DNA of 32,677 nt from Synergistaceae bacterium (GCA_031290235.1 JAITNX010000201.1:1-32677); one strand, 5' to 3'. Positions 19,429-28,346 are shown, counted from the stretch's first letter. The notes: generated by a model from the letters alone, not told the origin. A program made the numbers and translations.

Positions 19429-20706
19429 TCAGAAGTTCACCAATGCCCTGACGTTCCATGAATCAGAGTCCCTGGAATCATAGTTCAGCTCCAGGGACAG
19501 GTAATCGTTCAACCTGTAGCCAATGGCGCCGTTCGTATCCCCGTCCTGGCTGTATCTCAGCCACATATATGGACTCCTCGGGCGCGACTCGACAGACGCC
19601 CTGAGCCACCATATATCATCGTTGTCGCTCCATTCGCCCCCGAACCACAAAAAGCGCCAGGGCATCCACCTCATGCCGAGCCTCGTCTCCAGGTCCCAGT
19701 CGTTGAGGGCTACTATGAACTCCCCGTACATCTCGACATCCCAGCCGTGCAATGGCACGGTCCGCCTGCCGAAATGCAGTCCCGCCTCCGGATATTTCCC
19801 CTCGGCCCCGCCGTACACCGCCAGCCAGACGCCAGCCGCGTAACGCCTGCTCTCAAGGTCGATGTCGAGTTCCGACACGGTCCCGGTCTTAGCCGTCACC
19901 TCAGGCACAGCTTTTGCCTCATCCACCAGATATTCGTCGCCCAGTATTTTTTTGCTCAGGGCAACCAGGTCATCCTTGTGGATATCGAGCCACGGTACAG
20001 GTATCCCAATGACCGGGGCGAACCCCTTCAAGAGGTCGTCTCGAAGGTTGGAGTGAAGCATCACAGGTATCGACGCGGAGTTTATCCGTGATGTGACTGC
20101 CAGCGTCAGGGGCTGCTCCGGCGCGAAGGATACCTCCAGCAGCACATCGCCGCTTACCGTGGTTCTGACCATCAGTGACGTTCTCCAGCCTGGCAGGCGA
20201 GGAGCGAAGATCTCGTCTATCTCGCGCTTGAGGTCGAGATCGCCCCACGAGAGCGCCTCCATGGGGACCCCCTTCATCAGGGAGGATATATCAGCATCTA
20301 TTCCCTCGGAATCCGCGTCAAACCACTCGTCGACTGGAGGACTCAGATTTGGCCGGTTAAAGGATATCCCCCACGACGGCTCTTCCTCAATGGGTTCCAA
20401 CACGACGACCACGTCCGAGCCTTCAATGGTAACGCTTCGTACCACATAACCCGATAACAGCCTGTTTGCCACCACCTGAAGCAGCGACTCCTTGAATTCA
20501 TCGGACTCGCCCTGGGGCATGTGCTCGTACACCGCGTTGAGGCTGCGGTTTGCGCTCTCTGACAGCCACGCGTTCAGCCCCTCCACTCGGACGGCGGCAT
20601 TCAGCGCAGATGACGTCGATATCAGGCAGAAGGCGAGAACAAAAACAAACGGAGTTGCGACAGCCCTAGCTGCCGCAACTCCATTCTTATATGAGCAACG
20701 GTTCAT
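19429..20706 (-). CDS. Putative outer-membrane protein of unknown function between bamA and lpxD
   Basis: Start MNRCSYKNG..FVFVLAFCLISTSSALNA (signal peptide) just after the bamA stop; aromatic-rich alternating C-terminal half and terminal Phe (NVRALVNF*), as in OM beta-barrels. Confidence 0.7.
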   Translation of the reverse strand: MNRCSYKNGVAAARAVATPFVFVLAFCLISTSSALNAAVRVEGLNAWLSESANRSLNAVYEHMPQGESDEFKESLLQVVANRLLSGYVVRSVTIEGSDVVVVLEPIEEEPSWGISFNRPNLSPPVDEWFDADSEGIDADISSLMKGVPMEALSWGDLDLKREIDEIFAPRLPGWRTSLMVRTTVSGDVLLEVSFAPEQPLTLAVTSRINSASIPVMLHSNLRDDLLKGFAPVIGIPVPWLDIHKDDLVALSKKILGDEYLVDEAKAVPEVTAKTGTVSELDIDLESRRYAAGVWLAVYGGAEGKYPEAGLHFGRRTVPLHGWDVEMYGEFIVALNDWDLETRLGMRWMPWRFLWFGGEWSDNDDIWWLRASVESRPRSPYMWLRYSQDGDTNGAIGYRLNDYLSLELNYDSRDSDSWNVRALVNF

Positions 20707-20713
20707 ATCCGGG

Positions 20714-22660
20714 TCAGAACATCTCGCCAAATCCGAAATGCACCCTCGATTCCTCATCTCCCTGCGCAAAATCAAGCCTCAGATTTCCAAGGGGAGTACG
20801 TATGCGAACCCCTATGCCATATCCCTCGGCGAGATTCCCGAAGTCGAATTTCTCATCCCTGTTTCTGTCCCAAACCCTTCCAGTATCATAGAAGAGAACT
20901 AGGGACGCGACCTTATGCACCGGCAGGCGAAGCTCCGTATTCAGCAGGAACATCTGGTCCCCCCGGAACCTCTTGTCCTGATATCCGCGGAGCGTGCTGT
21001 CTCCACCCAGCGTATAGTCAACAGCCCATGGAATGTAGCCGTCGGCGTCGCCTATTATCATTCGCGTCGCAAGGATTGGTGGCACGTCGTCAACAGTGAA
21101 GTTCCTCTCGAACATCGCGGTCAGAAAGTTGAGCTGGGTGTAATATCTGGCCTCGAACCAGTACTTCCAGTAGGACCACTCGCCGCCCAGCCCTTCAAGG
21201 CCCTTCTCCACGTTGAGCGACTCCACGTCCCCCTTGGGGAACGGGGCGTAGGGGTCCATGTTGTCCCTCGATATCCGGCCGGAAACCATGTAGTTCTTTC
21301 CGCTCTCCATCTCCTCGAGTTGCGAAGCTGAAGGGTTCGCCCCGGCGTAAGGCGTTATTTCCACCTCCTGCCACTCGGTCGTGAGGTACCAGCTCAGCTT
21401 CGAGCGCGCCGAGAATTTACGTCCGGTCCCGATGTAAGCGCCCTTCTTATCCTCGTCGTAATTGAACTGGTAGACGTCGCTGTCATAGTAGCCCAGATCA
21501 TTCCACGACCGCCTGTAGGCGCCTACCTTCCAGGAGAAGACCTTGTGGTCCATGTAGGGCTGTTCGAGGGTCAGCCAGTACTGCTCCCGATCGCCAAGGT
21601 CGAAACCCACGCCGAAGTGCTCGCCGCGCCCGGCCCAGTTATTGTCGCTGTAGGAGAGTCCGCCGCTGAAACCGCTCTGGGTGCCGTAGCCCACCGATAT
21701 CCCTATGCGTCCAGTCTTTGCCTCCACGACTGTCAGGACGAGGTTCATTTCGTCAGGCGTTTCGCCAGGTTCGAAGCCAACGTTCACATCCTCGAAGTAC
21801 CCCGTCCCCTGAAGCTTGCTAAGGGTGTAACGCAGCTTCGTAGCGTTGAAAAAATCTCCCTCCGCGACGCCAAGCTGACGCTCTATGACGTAGGTCTTCG
21901 TCCTCGTGTTGCCCTGGATTATGATGTCTCCAAACTTCGGCTCTACGATGTAGACGTTTACCACAACGCCCTCCACCCTAACATCGTTGACGCGGGCCAT
22001 TACGTACCCATCCTGTTGATACTTCTCCTTTATGCGCTGAAGGTCGTTGCGGAAGAAAACCCGATTGAATATCATCCCTGGCTTCGTGAAACAGAGGGTC
22101 CTCAGGACATCCTCAGAATATATGCTGTTCCCAAAGAAGTTTATGCCTTCTATTATGGGGTTCTCGGCAACCATGAACACTATACGCGAACCGTTGACCT
22201 CGTCCAATATGCGGTAATCGACGTTTGAGAAGAACCCAAGTTCGAATATCGCGTCCGCGTCCCTGCCGAGTCTGTTTTGGTCCAGCGGCGTCCCCACCTG
22301 CGATGTTATCACCGACAGTATGTGGTCGCTCACGACCTCGGAATTACCCTCCACTGATATCGAGAGAATCGGCAAGGTCTGCGTCCTCGCTCGCCCGGAA
22401 CCTCCATCGCGCGTCCGGTTTGGCCTTCCATCTGATAGGGGCGCCGGGCTGTCAGGCGTCACCTCTAACGTGTCTATTTCAGGCATCGGCTTCCTCTCGG
22501 ATTCGGGGTTGCCTATTACCACAGGCACGCCTCCCAACTCGGAGTCTGCGGCAAAAACCCCAAAGGGCGCCGCCAAAATTAGCAAAATGGCAAACGTTAC
22601 CGCTCGAATGCGCCTCCAGGCAACAGATCTGACGCCAACATCGGTATTTGCTCGCAACAT
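20714..22660 (-). CDS. bamA: Outer membrane protein assembly factor BamA (short form)
   Basis: Three readable POTRA-like units (ISVEGNSEVVSDHIL.., IEGINFFGNSIYSEDVL.., IIIQGNTRTKTYVIERQL..), barrel with LGGDSTLRGYQDKRFRGDQMFLLNTELRLP, terminal Phe; start MLRANTD with GTGGGGG upstream. Confidence 0.92.
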   Translation of the reverse strand: MLRANTDVGVRSVAWRRIRAVTFAILLILAAPFGVFAADSELGGVPVVIGNPESERKPMPEIDTLEVTPDSPAPLSDGRPNRTRDGGSGRARTQTLPILSISVEGNSEVVSDHILSVITSQVGTPLDQNRLGRDADAIFELGFFSNVDYRILDEVNGSRIVFMVAENPIIEGINFFGNSIYSEDVLRTLCFTKPGMIFNRVFFRNDLQRIKEKYQQDGYVMARVNDVRVEGVVVNVYIVEPKFGDIIIQGNTRTKTYVIERQLGVAEGDFFNATKLRYTLSKLQGTGYFEDVNVGFEPGETPDEMNLVLTVVEAKTGRIGISVGYGTQSGFSGGLSYSDNNWAGRGEHFGVGFDLGDREQYWLTLEQPYMDHKVFSWKVGAYRRSWNDLGYYDSDVYQFNYDEDKKGAYIGTGRKFSARSKLSWYLTTEWQEVEITPYAGANPSASQLEEMESGKNYMVSGRISRDNMDPYAPFPKGDVESLNVEKGLEGLGGEWSYWKYWFEARYYTQLNFLTAMFERNFTVDDVPPILATRMIIGDADGYIPWAVDYTLGGDSTLRGYQDKRFRGDQMFLLNTELRLPVHKVASLVLFYDTGRVWDRNRDEKFDFGNLAEGYGIGVRIRTPLGNLRLDFAQGDEESRVHFGFGEMF

Positions 22661-22694
22661 GTAAAATCCCCCACTCGATCTGTCGTTACTCATC

Positions 22695-23345
22695 TCAAGG
22701 ATGTATACTGACTGCCGGCTCGGAAGCGCGCAGTGCCCTCTGCCCAACCTGTATCAGCGAAATCACGTCCTCTAAGGTCGGCTCGCGCGGAGAAACCTCC
22801 TCCGGCTCCATCCTCGGCTCGGCTTTATCCGCGGCGTCGGACTTCCTGCCCGCGATCCTGTGCGGCTCCGCCGCTGACGCAACGCTTACGCTCTTTTTTT
22901 CCACAGGCAGGTCGGCTGGTATCTCCACAGAGAACGTGACCGCACCCCTGTTTCTGCTGCTCAAAGTCTGGCGGAGCGCGCTCAGGATCTCGCTCTCCGT
23001 GCTGGTAAGAATCTCTATGGACTCCATTTCAAAACTCTGGAGCGGCCTGTCTTGATCGACGGACAGCGGCAAAACCGCGGCCATTACCATCGCCGCGGCC
23101 ACAGCCGACACGCGAAACACCCCCAGAATAAAGGAGGGCGCCTGCTGGCGTGAGCCGAGGGTCTCGTTCTCCACTGTCCTCCAGAGGTCATCCTTCAGAC
23201 CGCGCGCCTCCGCCTCCATGCATTCTATCTCCATGAGCGCGGAACTCCATGAACCGCACCCGCATGCGGCCATACAACGTTTTAGCCAGCGTTCTATCCT
23301 CTTGAGCCTTTTTTCAAGTGACTTCTTGTTTTCGCTCTCACCCAT
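22695..23345 (-). CDS. Uncharacterised single-TM protein with Cys-containing N-terminal domain; candidate anti-sigma/regulatory partner of the adjacent sigma factor
   Basis: N-terminal CMAACGCG..ECMEAEARGLKDDLWRTVENE, single hydrophobic span ILGVFRVSAVAAAMVMAAVLPLSV, then Pro/Glu-rich tail; GGAGG SD. Confidence 0.65.
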   Translation of the reverse strand: MGESENKKSLEKRLKRIERWLKRCMAACGCGSWSSALMEIECMEAEARGLKDDLWRTVENETLGSRQQAPSFILGVFRVSAVAAAMVMAAVLPLSVDQDRPLQSFEMESIEILTSTESEILSALRQTLSSRNRGAVTFSVEIPADLPVEKKSVSVASAAEPHRIAGRKSDAADKAEPRMEPEEVSPREPTLEDVISLIQVGQRALRASEPAVSIHP

Positions 23346-23393
23346 CTTCTACACCTCCGGCGCCGTTTCGCTCACTCAAAACATTTTCACGAA

Positions 23394-23981
23394 TCAAGCC
23401 CCAGATGTGGCGTCGCCTTTCGAAAACCAACCCTTGAGGCGGGCTATCGCCCCGCGCTGCAATCTATATATATGGCTGATCCCGACGCCATGTTCTGTCG
23501 CGACGTCAGAGGCCCTGCGTCCCTCTATGAGCAGCGAGCTTATTATCTCCCTCTCCCTGCTGGAGAGGTGTTCAAAGCCCTCCCTGATGGCGAGCTGCCA
23601 CTCTATCTTATCGAGTTCCGCCTCGAACGAGTCACCTCGTTCGAGATACTCCTCCTCGACAGGAAGAGGCGCCTTCGCCTCTGATCGCTGAAGAAAGTTG
23701 ACCATACGCCCCCGCACCTTGTAGTAGGCGTAGGTGATGAATCTGATGTTCCTGCCCACATCGAAATTGTCAACAGCGGCTATAAGGCCGATCATACCTT
23801 CCTGTATCAGGTCGGGATACGAATTGTAAGGCACCCTGAACTTCTTGGCCATCCAGAAAACCATCGGCCTGTAGGACATTATTATTTTTTCCCTGGCATC
23901 GTCGTCGCCAAGCTCTATCAAATCCCAGAGTTCGCGCTCCTCGCGCCGGTCCAACGATGAGTTGCCGCTGCCGTCCTTCAT
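23394..23981 (-). CDS. Sigma-70 family RNA polymerase sigma factor (regions 2 and 4)
   Basis: Region 2: YPDLIQEGMIGLIAAVDNFDVGRNIRFITYAYYKVRGRMVNFLQ; region 4 HTH: LSSREREIISSLLIEGRRASDVATEHGVGISHIYRLQRGAIARLKGWF. Confidence 0.88.
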   Translation of the reverse strand: MKDGSGNSSLDRREERELWDLIELGDDDAREKIIMSYRPMVFWMAKKFRVPYNSYPDLIQEGMIGLIAAVDNFDVGRNIRFITYAYYKVRGRMVNFLQRSEAKAPLPVEEEYLERGDSFEAELDKIEWQLAIREGFEHLSSREREIISSLLIEGRRASDVATEHGVGISHIYRLQRGAIARLKGWFSKGDATSGA

Positions 23982-24023
23982 CCGCGGGCCCCCTTCCAAC
24001 TCTCGATATCCATGAACGTGATC

Positions 24024-24032
24024 ATTCTACCA
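24024..24032 (-). promoter_or_regulatory. Possible extended -10 promoter (TGGTAGAAT) upstream of the sigma-factor gene
   Basis: Minus strand TGG-TAGAAT ~43 nt before the ATG; no clear -35. Confidence 0.4.
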
Positions 24033-24079
24033 TATTACCATTTCACCGCACCATTTTTAGCAATCTATCGGGCAAAAAA

Positions 24080-24748
24080 TTATAGGGAAAATGCCAGGCG
24101 CCCGATCTCCTCGTCGCTCCCAAGCCTGCAGTGATGAGTGTCGTTAAGGGCGTAAAGCGAGGGCCTGCGCCCCCACATGTCAACGATGGTGAGCGAGCAG
24201 TTGTCCACCCTGAACCTCCACAGGATGTCGATATCTTCCACCCCCATGAGTGCCGCCAGGACGGATCTCAGTATCGCTCCGTGGGCCACTACGAACGTCG
24301 CGGCGCCAGGGCGCCCATACTCGAGTATGTTCGCCGCGGCCCGCTTCGACCTCGCGATTATTTCCTCGAGCGTCTCTCCGCCCTTAGGCGTTATGGAGAA
24401 CGGACGGGCCTTCCACTTGTCGAGCGTTTCCCCGTCCACGTTCCGCACATCGGACATCGAAAGCCCCTCCCAGATGCCAAAGGATATCTCCCGCAGATCT
24501 TCCAGCTTCTCTATCTTGGCATCTCCGCCGTTGTTCTCCATTATGACCTCGGCCGTGCGACAGGCTCGCGAGAGCGGGCTGGACACGACCCTCGCCGGTA
24601 TAGTGCCTCTGAGCCTCACCCCCAGCCTGCGCGCTTGTTCTATTCCAGCTTCGTTCAACTCTATGTCCGAGTTGCCCTGGTACTTGAGATCTTTGTTCCA
24701 GTCCGTCTCGCCATGTCTGACCAAGAAAATTCTATGACTCTCGCCCAT
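24080..24748 (-). CDS. Histidine phosphatase / phosphoglycerate mutase family protein
   Basis: FLVRHGETDWNKDLKYQGNSDIELNEAGIEQARRLG, SSPLSRACRTAEVI, E..FGIWEG, VVAHGAILRSVLAALMG. Confidence 0.93.
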   Translation of the reverse strand: MGESHRIFLVRHGETDWNKDLKYQGNSDIELNEAGIEQARRLGVRLRGTIPARVVSSPLSRACRTAEVIMENNGGDAKIEKLEDLREISFGIWEGLSMSDVRNVDGETLDKWKARPFSITPKGGETLEEIIARSKRAAANILEYGRPGAATFVVAHGAILRSVLAALMGVEDIDILWRFRVDNCSLTIVDMWGRRPSLYALNDTHHCRLGSDEEIGRLAFSL

Positions 24749-24807
24749 CGCAGCCCATCTCCGTCCAAATGTTGTACTTTAGTTTCAGGTAAGCTGACGA
24801 CCGCAAC

Positions 24808-24835
24808 AAAAAACAGAGCCGACTTCCCGGCTCTG
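24808..24835 (-). terminator. Intrinsic terminator of rpsD
   Basis: Minus strand CAGAGCCG-ggaagt-CGGCTCTG followed by TTTTTTG. Confidence 0.8.
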
Positions 24836-24859
24836 CAAGGTTTTTCAAGGCTGCTCGAT

Positions 24860-25462
24860 TTATTTCGAGAAGAGCTCGACCACCAGGATCTCATTGACGT
24901 CTATGGGAATCTCGTCGCGCATCGGCTCGCGCGTCAAGACTCCGCTGAACTGCTCGATATTTTTCTCGATGTAAGGCAGGTCGAAGCTCCTCAGATCCTG
25001 AAAATTAACGCGGATCCCCTCGTTGTCGCGGGACTTTTCACTGAGGGATATCACGTCGCCGGGGCTGCACCCGTAGGATGGAATATCTACCTTGCGCCCG
25101 TTCACCAGGATATGTCCATGGTTGACTATCTGCCTCGACTGGCGTATCGACCGCCCGAAGCCGATGCGGTATACGAGGTTGTCCAAGCGGCACTCCAACC
25201 CTTTTAGCATGGCCACGCCCGTGGCCTCCGAACTCTTCTGCCCGCGCTTGTAATAGCGGACAAACTGGCGCTCGAGGACTCCGTAATACGCCTTGATCTT
25301 CTGCTTCTCCATCAGCTGGAGGCCGTACTCAGAGGTTTTCTTCCCCATGCGGCCGCCCTTCTGGGCTTGCCCGCTCACCCTCTTCAGCGCCTTTGGGTGA
25401 TTGTAGACGTTGACTCCCAGGCGACGACAGAGTTTAAACCTGGGCTCTCTTCTAGTTGCCAT
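24860..25462 (-). CDS. rpsD: 30S ribosomal protein S4
   Basis: [95 protein letters not shown]. Confidence 0.97.
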   Translation of the reverse strand: MATRREPRFKLCRRLGVNVYNHPKALKRVSGQAQKGGRMGKKTSEYGLQLMEKQKIKAYYGVLERQFVRYYKRGQKSSEATGVAMLKGLECRLDNLVYRIGFGRSIRQSRQIVNHGHILVNGRKVDIPSYGCSPGDVISLSEKSRDNEGIRVNFQDLRSFDLPYIEKNIEQFSGVLTREPMRDEIPIDVNEILVVELFSK

Positions 25463-25584
25463 GACGACACTCCTCTTTGAGAATATTATTTATATTATCA
25501 ATTACGTGAACTCCCGATCCTCCGAACGAGAGTCCATTCCATTCAGCCCATGGATTCTACCACTGAAATTGAAAAAAGTAAACA

Positions 25585-25719
25585 CTATTTTTTATCGGAG
25601 CAACCGTCGCAGTAACCGCAGGAACAATTGCCGCGCCTTCTCCTGCTTATGCCGCGCGCCACGGTTAAGACCACCAGGGCTATCGCCAGGACCGCTATTG
25701 CTATGTCCGTCCAGTTCAT
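25585..25719 (-). CDS. Small FeoB-associated Cys-rich membrane protein (44 aa: MNWTDIAIAVLAIALVVLTVARGISRRRRGNCSCGYCDGCSDKK)
   Basis: ATG at 25719, TAG at 25585-25587; one TM helix, RRRR, then CSCGYCDGC; sits directly downstream of feoB; GGAGGG SD upstream; missing from the supplied ORF track (too short). Confidence 0.85.
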   Translation of the reverse strand: MNWTDIAIAVLAIALVVLTVARGISRRRRGNCSCGYCDGCSDKK

Positions 25720-25767
25720 ACAATTACCCTCCTTCTAAATAATAAATCAACCTCAATATGTACTAAT

Positions 25768-27867
25768 TTACGATGCGAACAAACTTGCCGCGTGATAGAC
25801 GATGAAAGCGCCAACCCATGCCGTCAGCAGCCAGAAGCCGATTGTGCCCCACAGCCACCGGGCGTTCCTCAGCTCGGCCCTCGCGGTGGCCACAGCCGCC
25901 ATGCAGGGCACGGTAAGAAGGTTGAACGTCATGAACGACAGGGCAGCGGCTGCGGAAAAGTTGGCGACAAGGGCCAGCGAGAGCGCGCCGGCCGCCGAAT
26001 CGTCCTCAAGCGGATCGGCGTCCAACCCTGGGCTGTAGAGAACGCCCATGGTGGAGACTACCATCTCCTTCGCTATCAATCCCGTCACTATCGCGACGAC
26101 CGCCCTCCAAGGTTCCTCCATAGACACAAAGCCCAGAGGTTTGAAGAGAGGCACCGCGAACGAACCCAGAACCCCCACTATGCTCTCCCTGCTGTTTGGC
26201 TCGACCATTCTGATCGAAAAATCGAAGTTCGACAGAAACCAGATCACCACCGTCGCGCCGGCTATGATCGTGGCGGCCCTCGTGACGAAGCCCCTTATCT
26301 TCTCCCACAGGTGTATGCAGATGTTGCGGAGCCGCGGCATGCGGTACGCGGGCAGCTCCATTATGAAAAATGACGCCTCGCCCTTGAGGATGGTTCTCCT
26401 CAGGATTATCGCGGTGACTACGGCTGAGGCTATGCCTATGACATATATGCCGAACACCGCCCTGTCGGCGTTGCTCGGAAAAATGGCGGCCGCGAAGAGC
26501 GACCAAATCGGCAATTTCGCGCCGCACGAGAAGAAGGGCATGAGCATTATCGTCACCCTCCGCTCTCCGTCACTGGCCAGTGTCCTGGTTCCCATCATGG
26601 CCGGCACTGAGCAGCCGAAACCCATCAGCATCGGCAGAAAGGCCCTGCCGGAGAGCCCAAACCGCCGGAGTATCCTGTCCATGAGGAAGGCCGCGCGCGC
26701 CATGTAGCCGCTGTCCTCGAGTATTGACAGGAACAGGAACAGCATCACTATCTGCGGGAGGAAGCTCAAAACAGAGCCGACCCCGGACAGGATGCCGTCC
26801 ACCAGCAGCCCGAAGGCCCACCGCGACGCCCCGGCGGACTCCAGCGCTCCCCTTGCCGCCTCCTTTATAAACTCGGCAAACGCCTCCGTCCAGCCCTGCA
26901 TCATTATGCCAGGCGAAGGGATTCCGCCCTCCACCAGCCGGTCCGTGAACATCAGGGACTCCGCGAACGTAAGGTGGAATACAAGGAACATGAAGGCAAA
27001 AAAAACAGGCAGGCCAAACAGCTTCCCTGTGAGAACCCGGTCTATCCGATCGGAGCGTGAAAATCCTCCCTGCGGCAGCTTGGATATTGCGGGGCGAAAG
27101 CTCTCGGATATATGTTTATAGCGGACGTCGGCCACTGCCGCCTCGAAATCGCCGTCCAGCATTGGGTCAATCTCCGCGAGGCGTCTCGCCGATTCCGCGA
27201 GACGGGCCATGCTGGGGTTCTCTCTGGTGTAGATAGGGTCGCCCTCCAGCAGCTTTGCCGCCATAAAGGATGGGTGCGGTTTACCGCGCTCCCTAAGCGC
27301 CCCCGCTATCTCGTTAAATGAATCCGACAGCGCGGACTTCTCCAGGGGGGACCAACCGTGCCGAGGACTCCCAGCTGTCGCTATGGCCGTCGACATGAGC
27401 TCGTCTATGCCATAGGAGTGGAGCGCGCTTATCTCCACTACAGGCGTCCCAAGGCAGTCCGAGAGCATGGCGACGTTTATCGCTCCTCCCTCATGCCGCA
27501 GCGCGTCCGACATGTTGAGCGCCACCACGACAGGAATATCGGACTCCAGCAGCTGAGTCGTCAAATAGAGATTTCTCTCCAGATTCGTGGAGTCGACTAT
27601 GTTTATTATGAGATCCGGGCTTTCCTCCATCAGGTAATCGCGGGCCAATAACTCCTCCGAAGTGTAGGGCGAAAGCGAGTATATGCCAGGAAGATCTATT
27701 ATATCCACCCTTCCCGCACCCGGGGAACCCCTGTAGACACCCTCCCTGCGGTCCACCGTGACCCCTGGCCAGTTGCCGACGTGCGCGGCGCTTCCTGTAA
27801 GCGCGTTAAAGAGAGTGGTCTTCCCACTGTTAGGATTGCCGGCGAGCGCGAATTTCAACTGCAACAC
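25768..27867 (-). CDS. feoB: Ferrous iron transport protein B
   Basis: FALAGNPNSGKTTLFNALTGSAAHVGNWPGVTVDRREG, DLPGIYSLSPYTSEELLARDYL, GCSVPAMMGTRTL, GLIAKEMVVSTMGVLY. Confidence 0.96.
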   Translation of the reverse strand: MLQLKFALAGNPNSGKTTLFNALTGSAAHVGNWPGVTVDRREGVYRGSPGAGRVDIIDLPGIYSLSPYTSEELLARDYLMEESPDLIINIVDSTNLERNLYLTTQLLESDIPVVVALNMSDALRHEGGAINVAMLSDCLGTPVVEISALHSYGIDELMSTAIATAGSPRHGWSPLEKSALSDSFNEIAGALRERGKPHPSFMAAKLLEGDPIYTRENPSMARLAESARRLAEIDPMLDGDFEAAVADVRYKHISESFRPAISKLPQGGFSRSDRIDRVLTGKLFGLPVFFAFMFLVFHLTFAESLMFTDRLVEGGIPSPGIMMQGWTEAFAEFIKEAARGALESAGASRWAFGLLVDGILSGVGSVLSFLPQIVMLFLFLSILEDSGYMARAAFLMDRILRRFGLSGRAFLPMLMGFGCSVPAMMGTRTLASDGERRVTIMLMPFFSCGAKLPIWSLFAAAIFPSNADRAVFGIYVIGIASAVVTAIILRRTILKGEASFFIMELPAYRMPRLRNICIHLWEKIRGFVTRAATIIAGATVVIWFLSNFDFSIRMVEPNSRESIVGVLGSFAVPLFKPLGFVSMEEPWRAVVAIVTGLIAKEMVVSTMGVLYSPGLDADPLEDDSAAGALSLALVANFSAAAALSFMTFNLLTVPCMAAVATARAELRNARWLWGTIGFWLLTAWVGAFIVYHAASLFAS

Positions 27868-27883
27868 CCCGATTCACAAACAA

Positions 27884-27907
27884 AGCGGCTCCATTTATGA
27901 AGCCGCT
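27884..27907. terminator. Short hairpin between feoA and feoB (possible attenuator or mRNA-processing element)
   Basis: AGCGGCT-10 nt-AGCCGCT; followed by TTGTTTG on minus and by CAAACTTTTTT on plus. Confidence 0.4.
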
Positions 27908-27960
27908 CAAACTTTTTTAACTGGCGCGGGCCTTTGGGGAATAAACGCAAAGGCCTCGAC

Positions 27961-28185
27961 CTACATTACATATATTCTCTCGGCGAGACCATGATTCAGC
28001 ACGAGTCTGCTCTCCAGCACCTTGACCACTGTGTTTCCCATGCTGTCCGACATCGGGGTCAACGTCTGTCCGGCCAGGATTCCCAAGTCCTCCAGGCGCC
28101 TCTTGATCCTCTCCTCTGCGTTGACCTTAGTCACTGTGACCTCTGAACCCATCGGAGCCGAAATGAGCTGTAACATAAGAGACAC
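27961..28185 (-). CDS. feoA: FeoA family ferrous iron transport protein
   Basis: 74 aa SH3-like; PMGSEVTVTKVNAEERIKRRLEDLGILAGQTLTPMSDSMGNTVVKVLESRLVLNHGLAERIYV. Confidence 0.92.
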   Translation of the reverse strand: MSLMLQLISAPMGSEVTVTKVNAEERIKRRLEDLGILAGQTLTPMSDSMGNTVVKVLESRLVLNHGLAERIYVM

Positions 28186-28243
28186 CCCCGCTTATTTGAC
28201 TGGATTAGCTTTGGATTTTCATGTAAAACCTTATTCCACAATG

Positions 28244-28272
28244 ACTATAGCGCGGTCCACGCGATTTGTCAA
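28244..28272 (-). promoter_or_regulatory. Sigma70 promoter of the feo operon: TTGACA-N17-TATAGT
   Basis: Exact -35 consensus and near-consensus -10 upstream of feoA on minus strand. Confidence 0.75.
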
Positions 28273-28317
28273 CAAATTCAAACTTATTTGCCCCAAGTGA
28301 TTGCCAATAAATTTACG

Positions 28318-28346
28318 TTGTTTTTTTTAAAATTGCGGCGTATAGT
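28318..28346 (+). promoter_or_regulatory. Candidate promoter of the M48 peptidase gene: TTGTTT-N17-TATAGT
   Basis: Spacer of 17, good -10, SD AGGAGG and ATG downstream. Confidence 0.5.

Noticed and set aside
24860-25462. Stand-alone rpsD outside a ribosomal-protein operon
   Set aside because: Isolated rpsD genes are common in bacteria, so not unusual by itself
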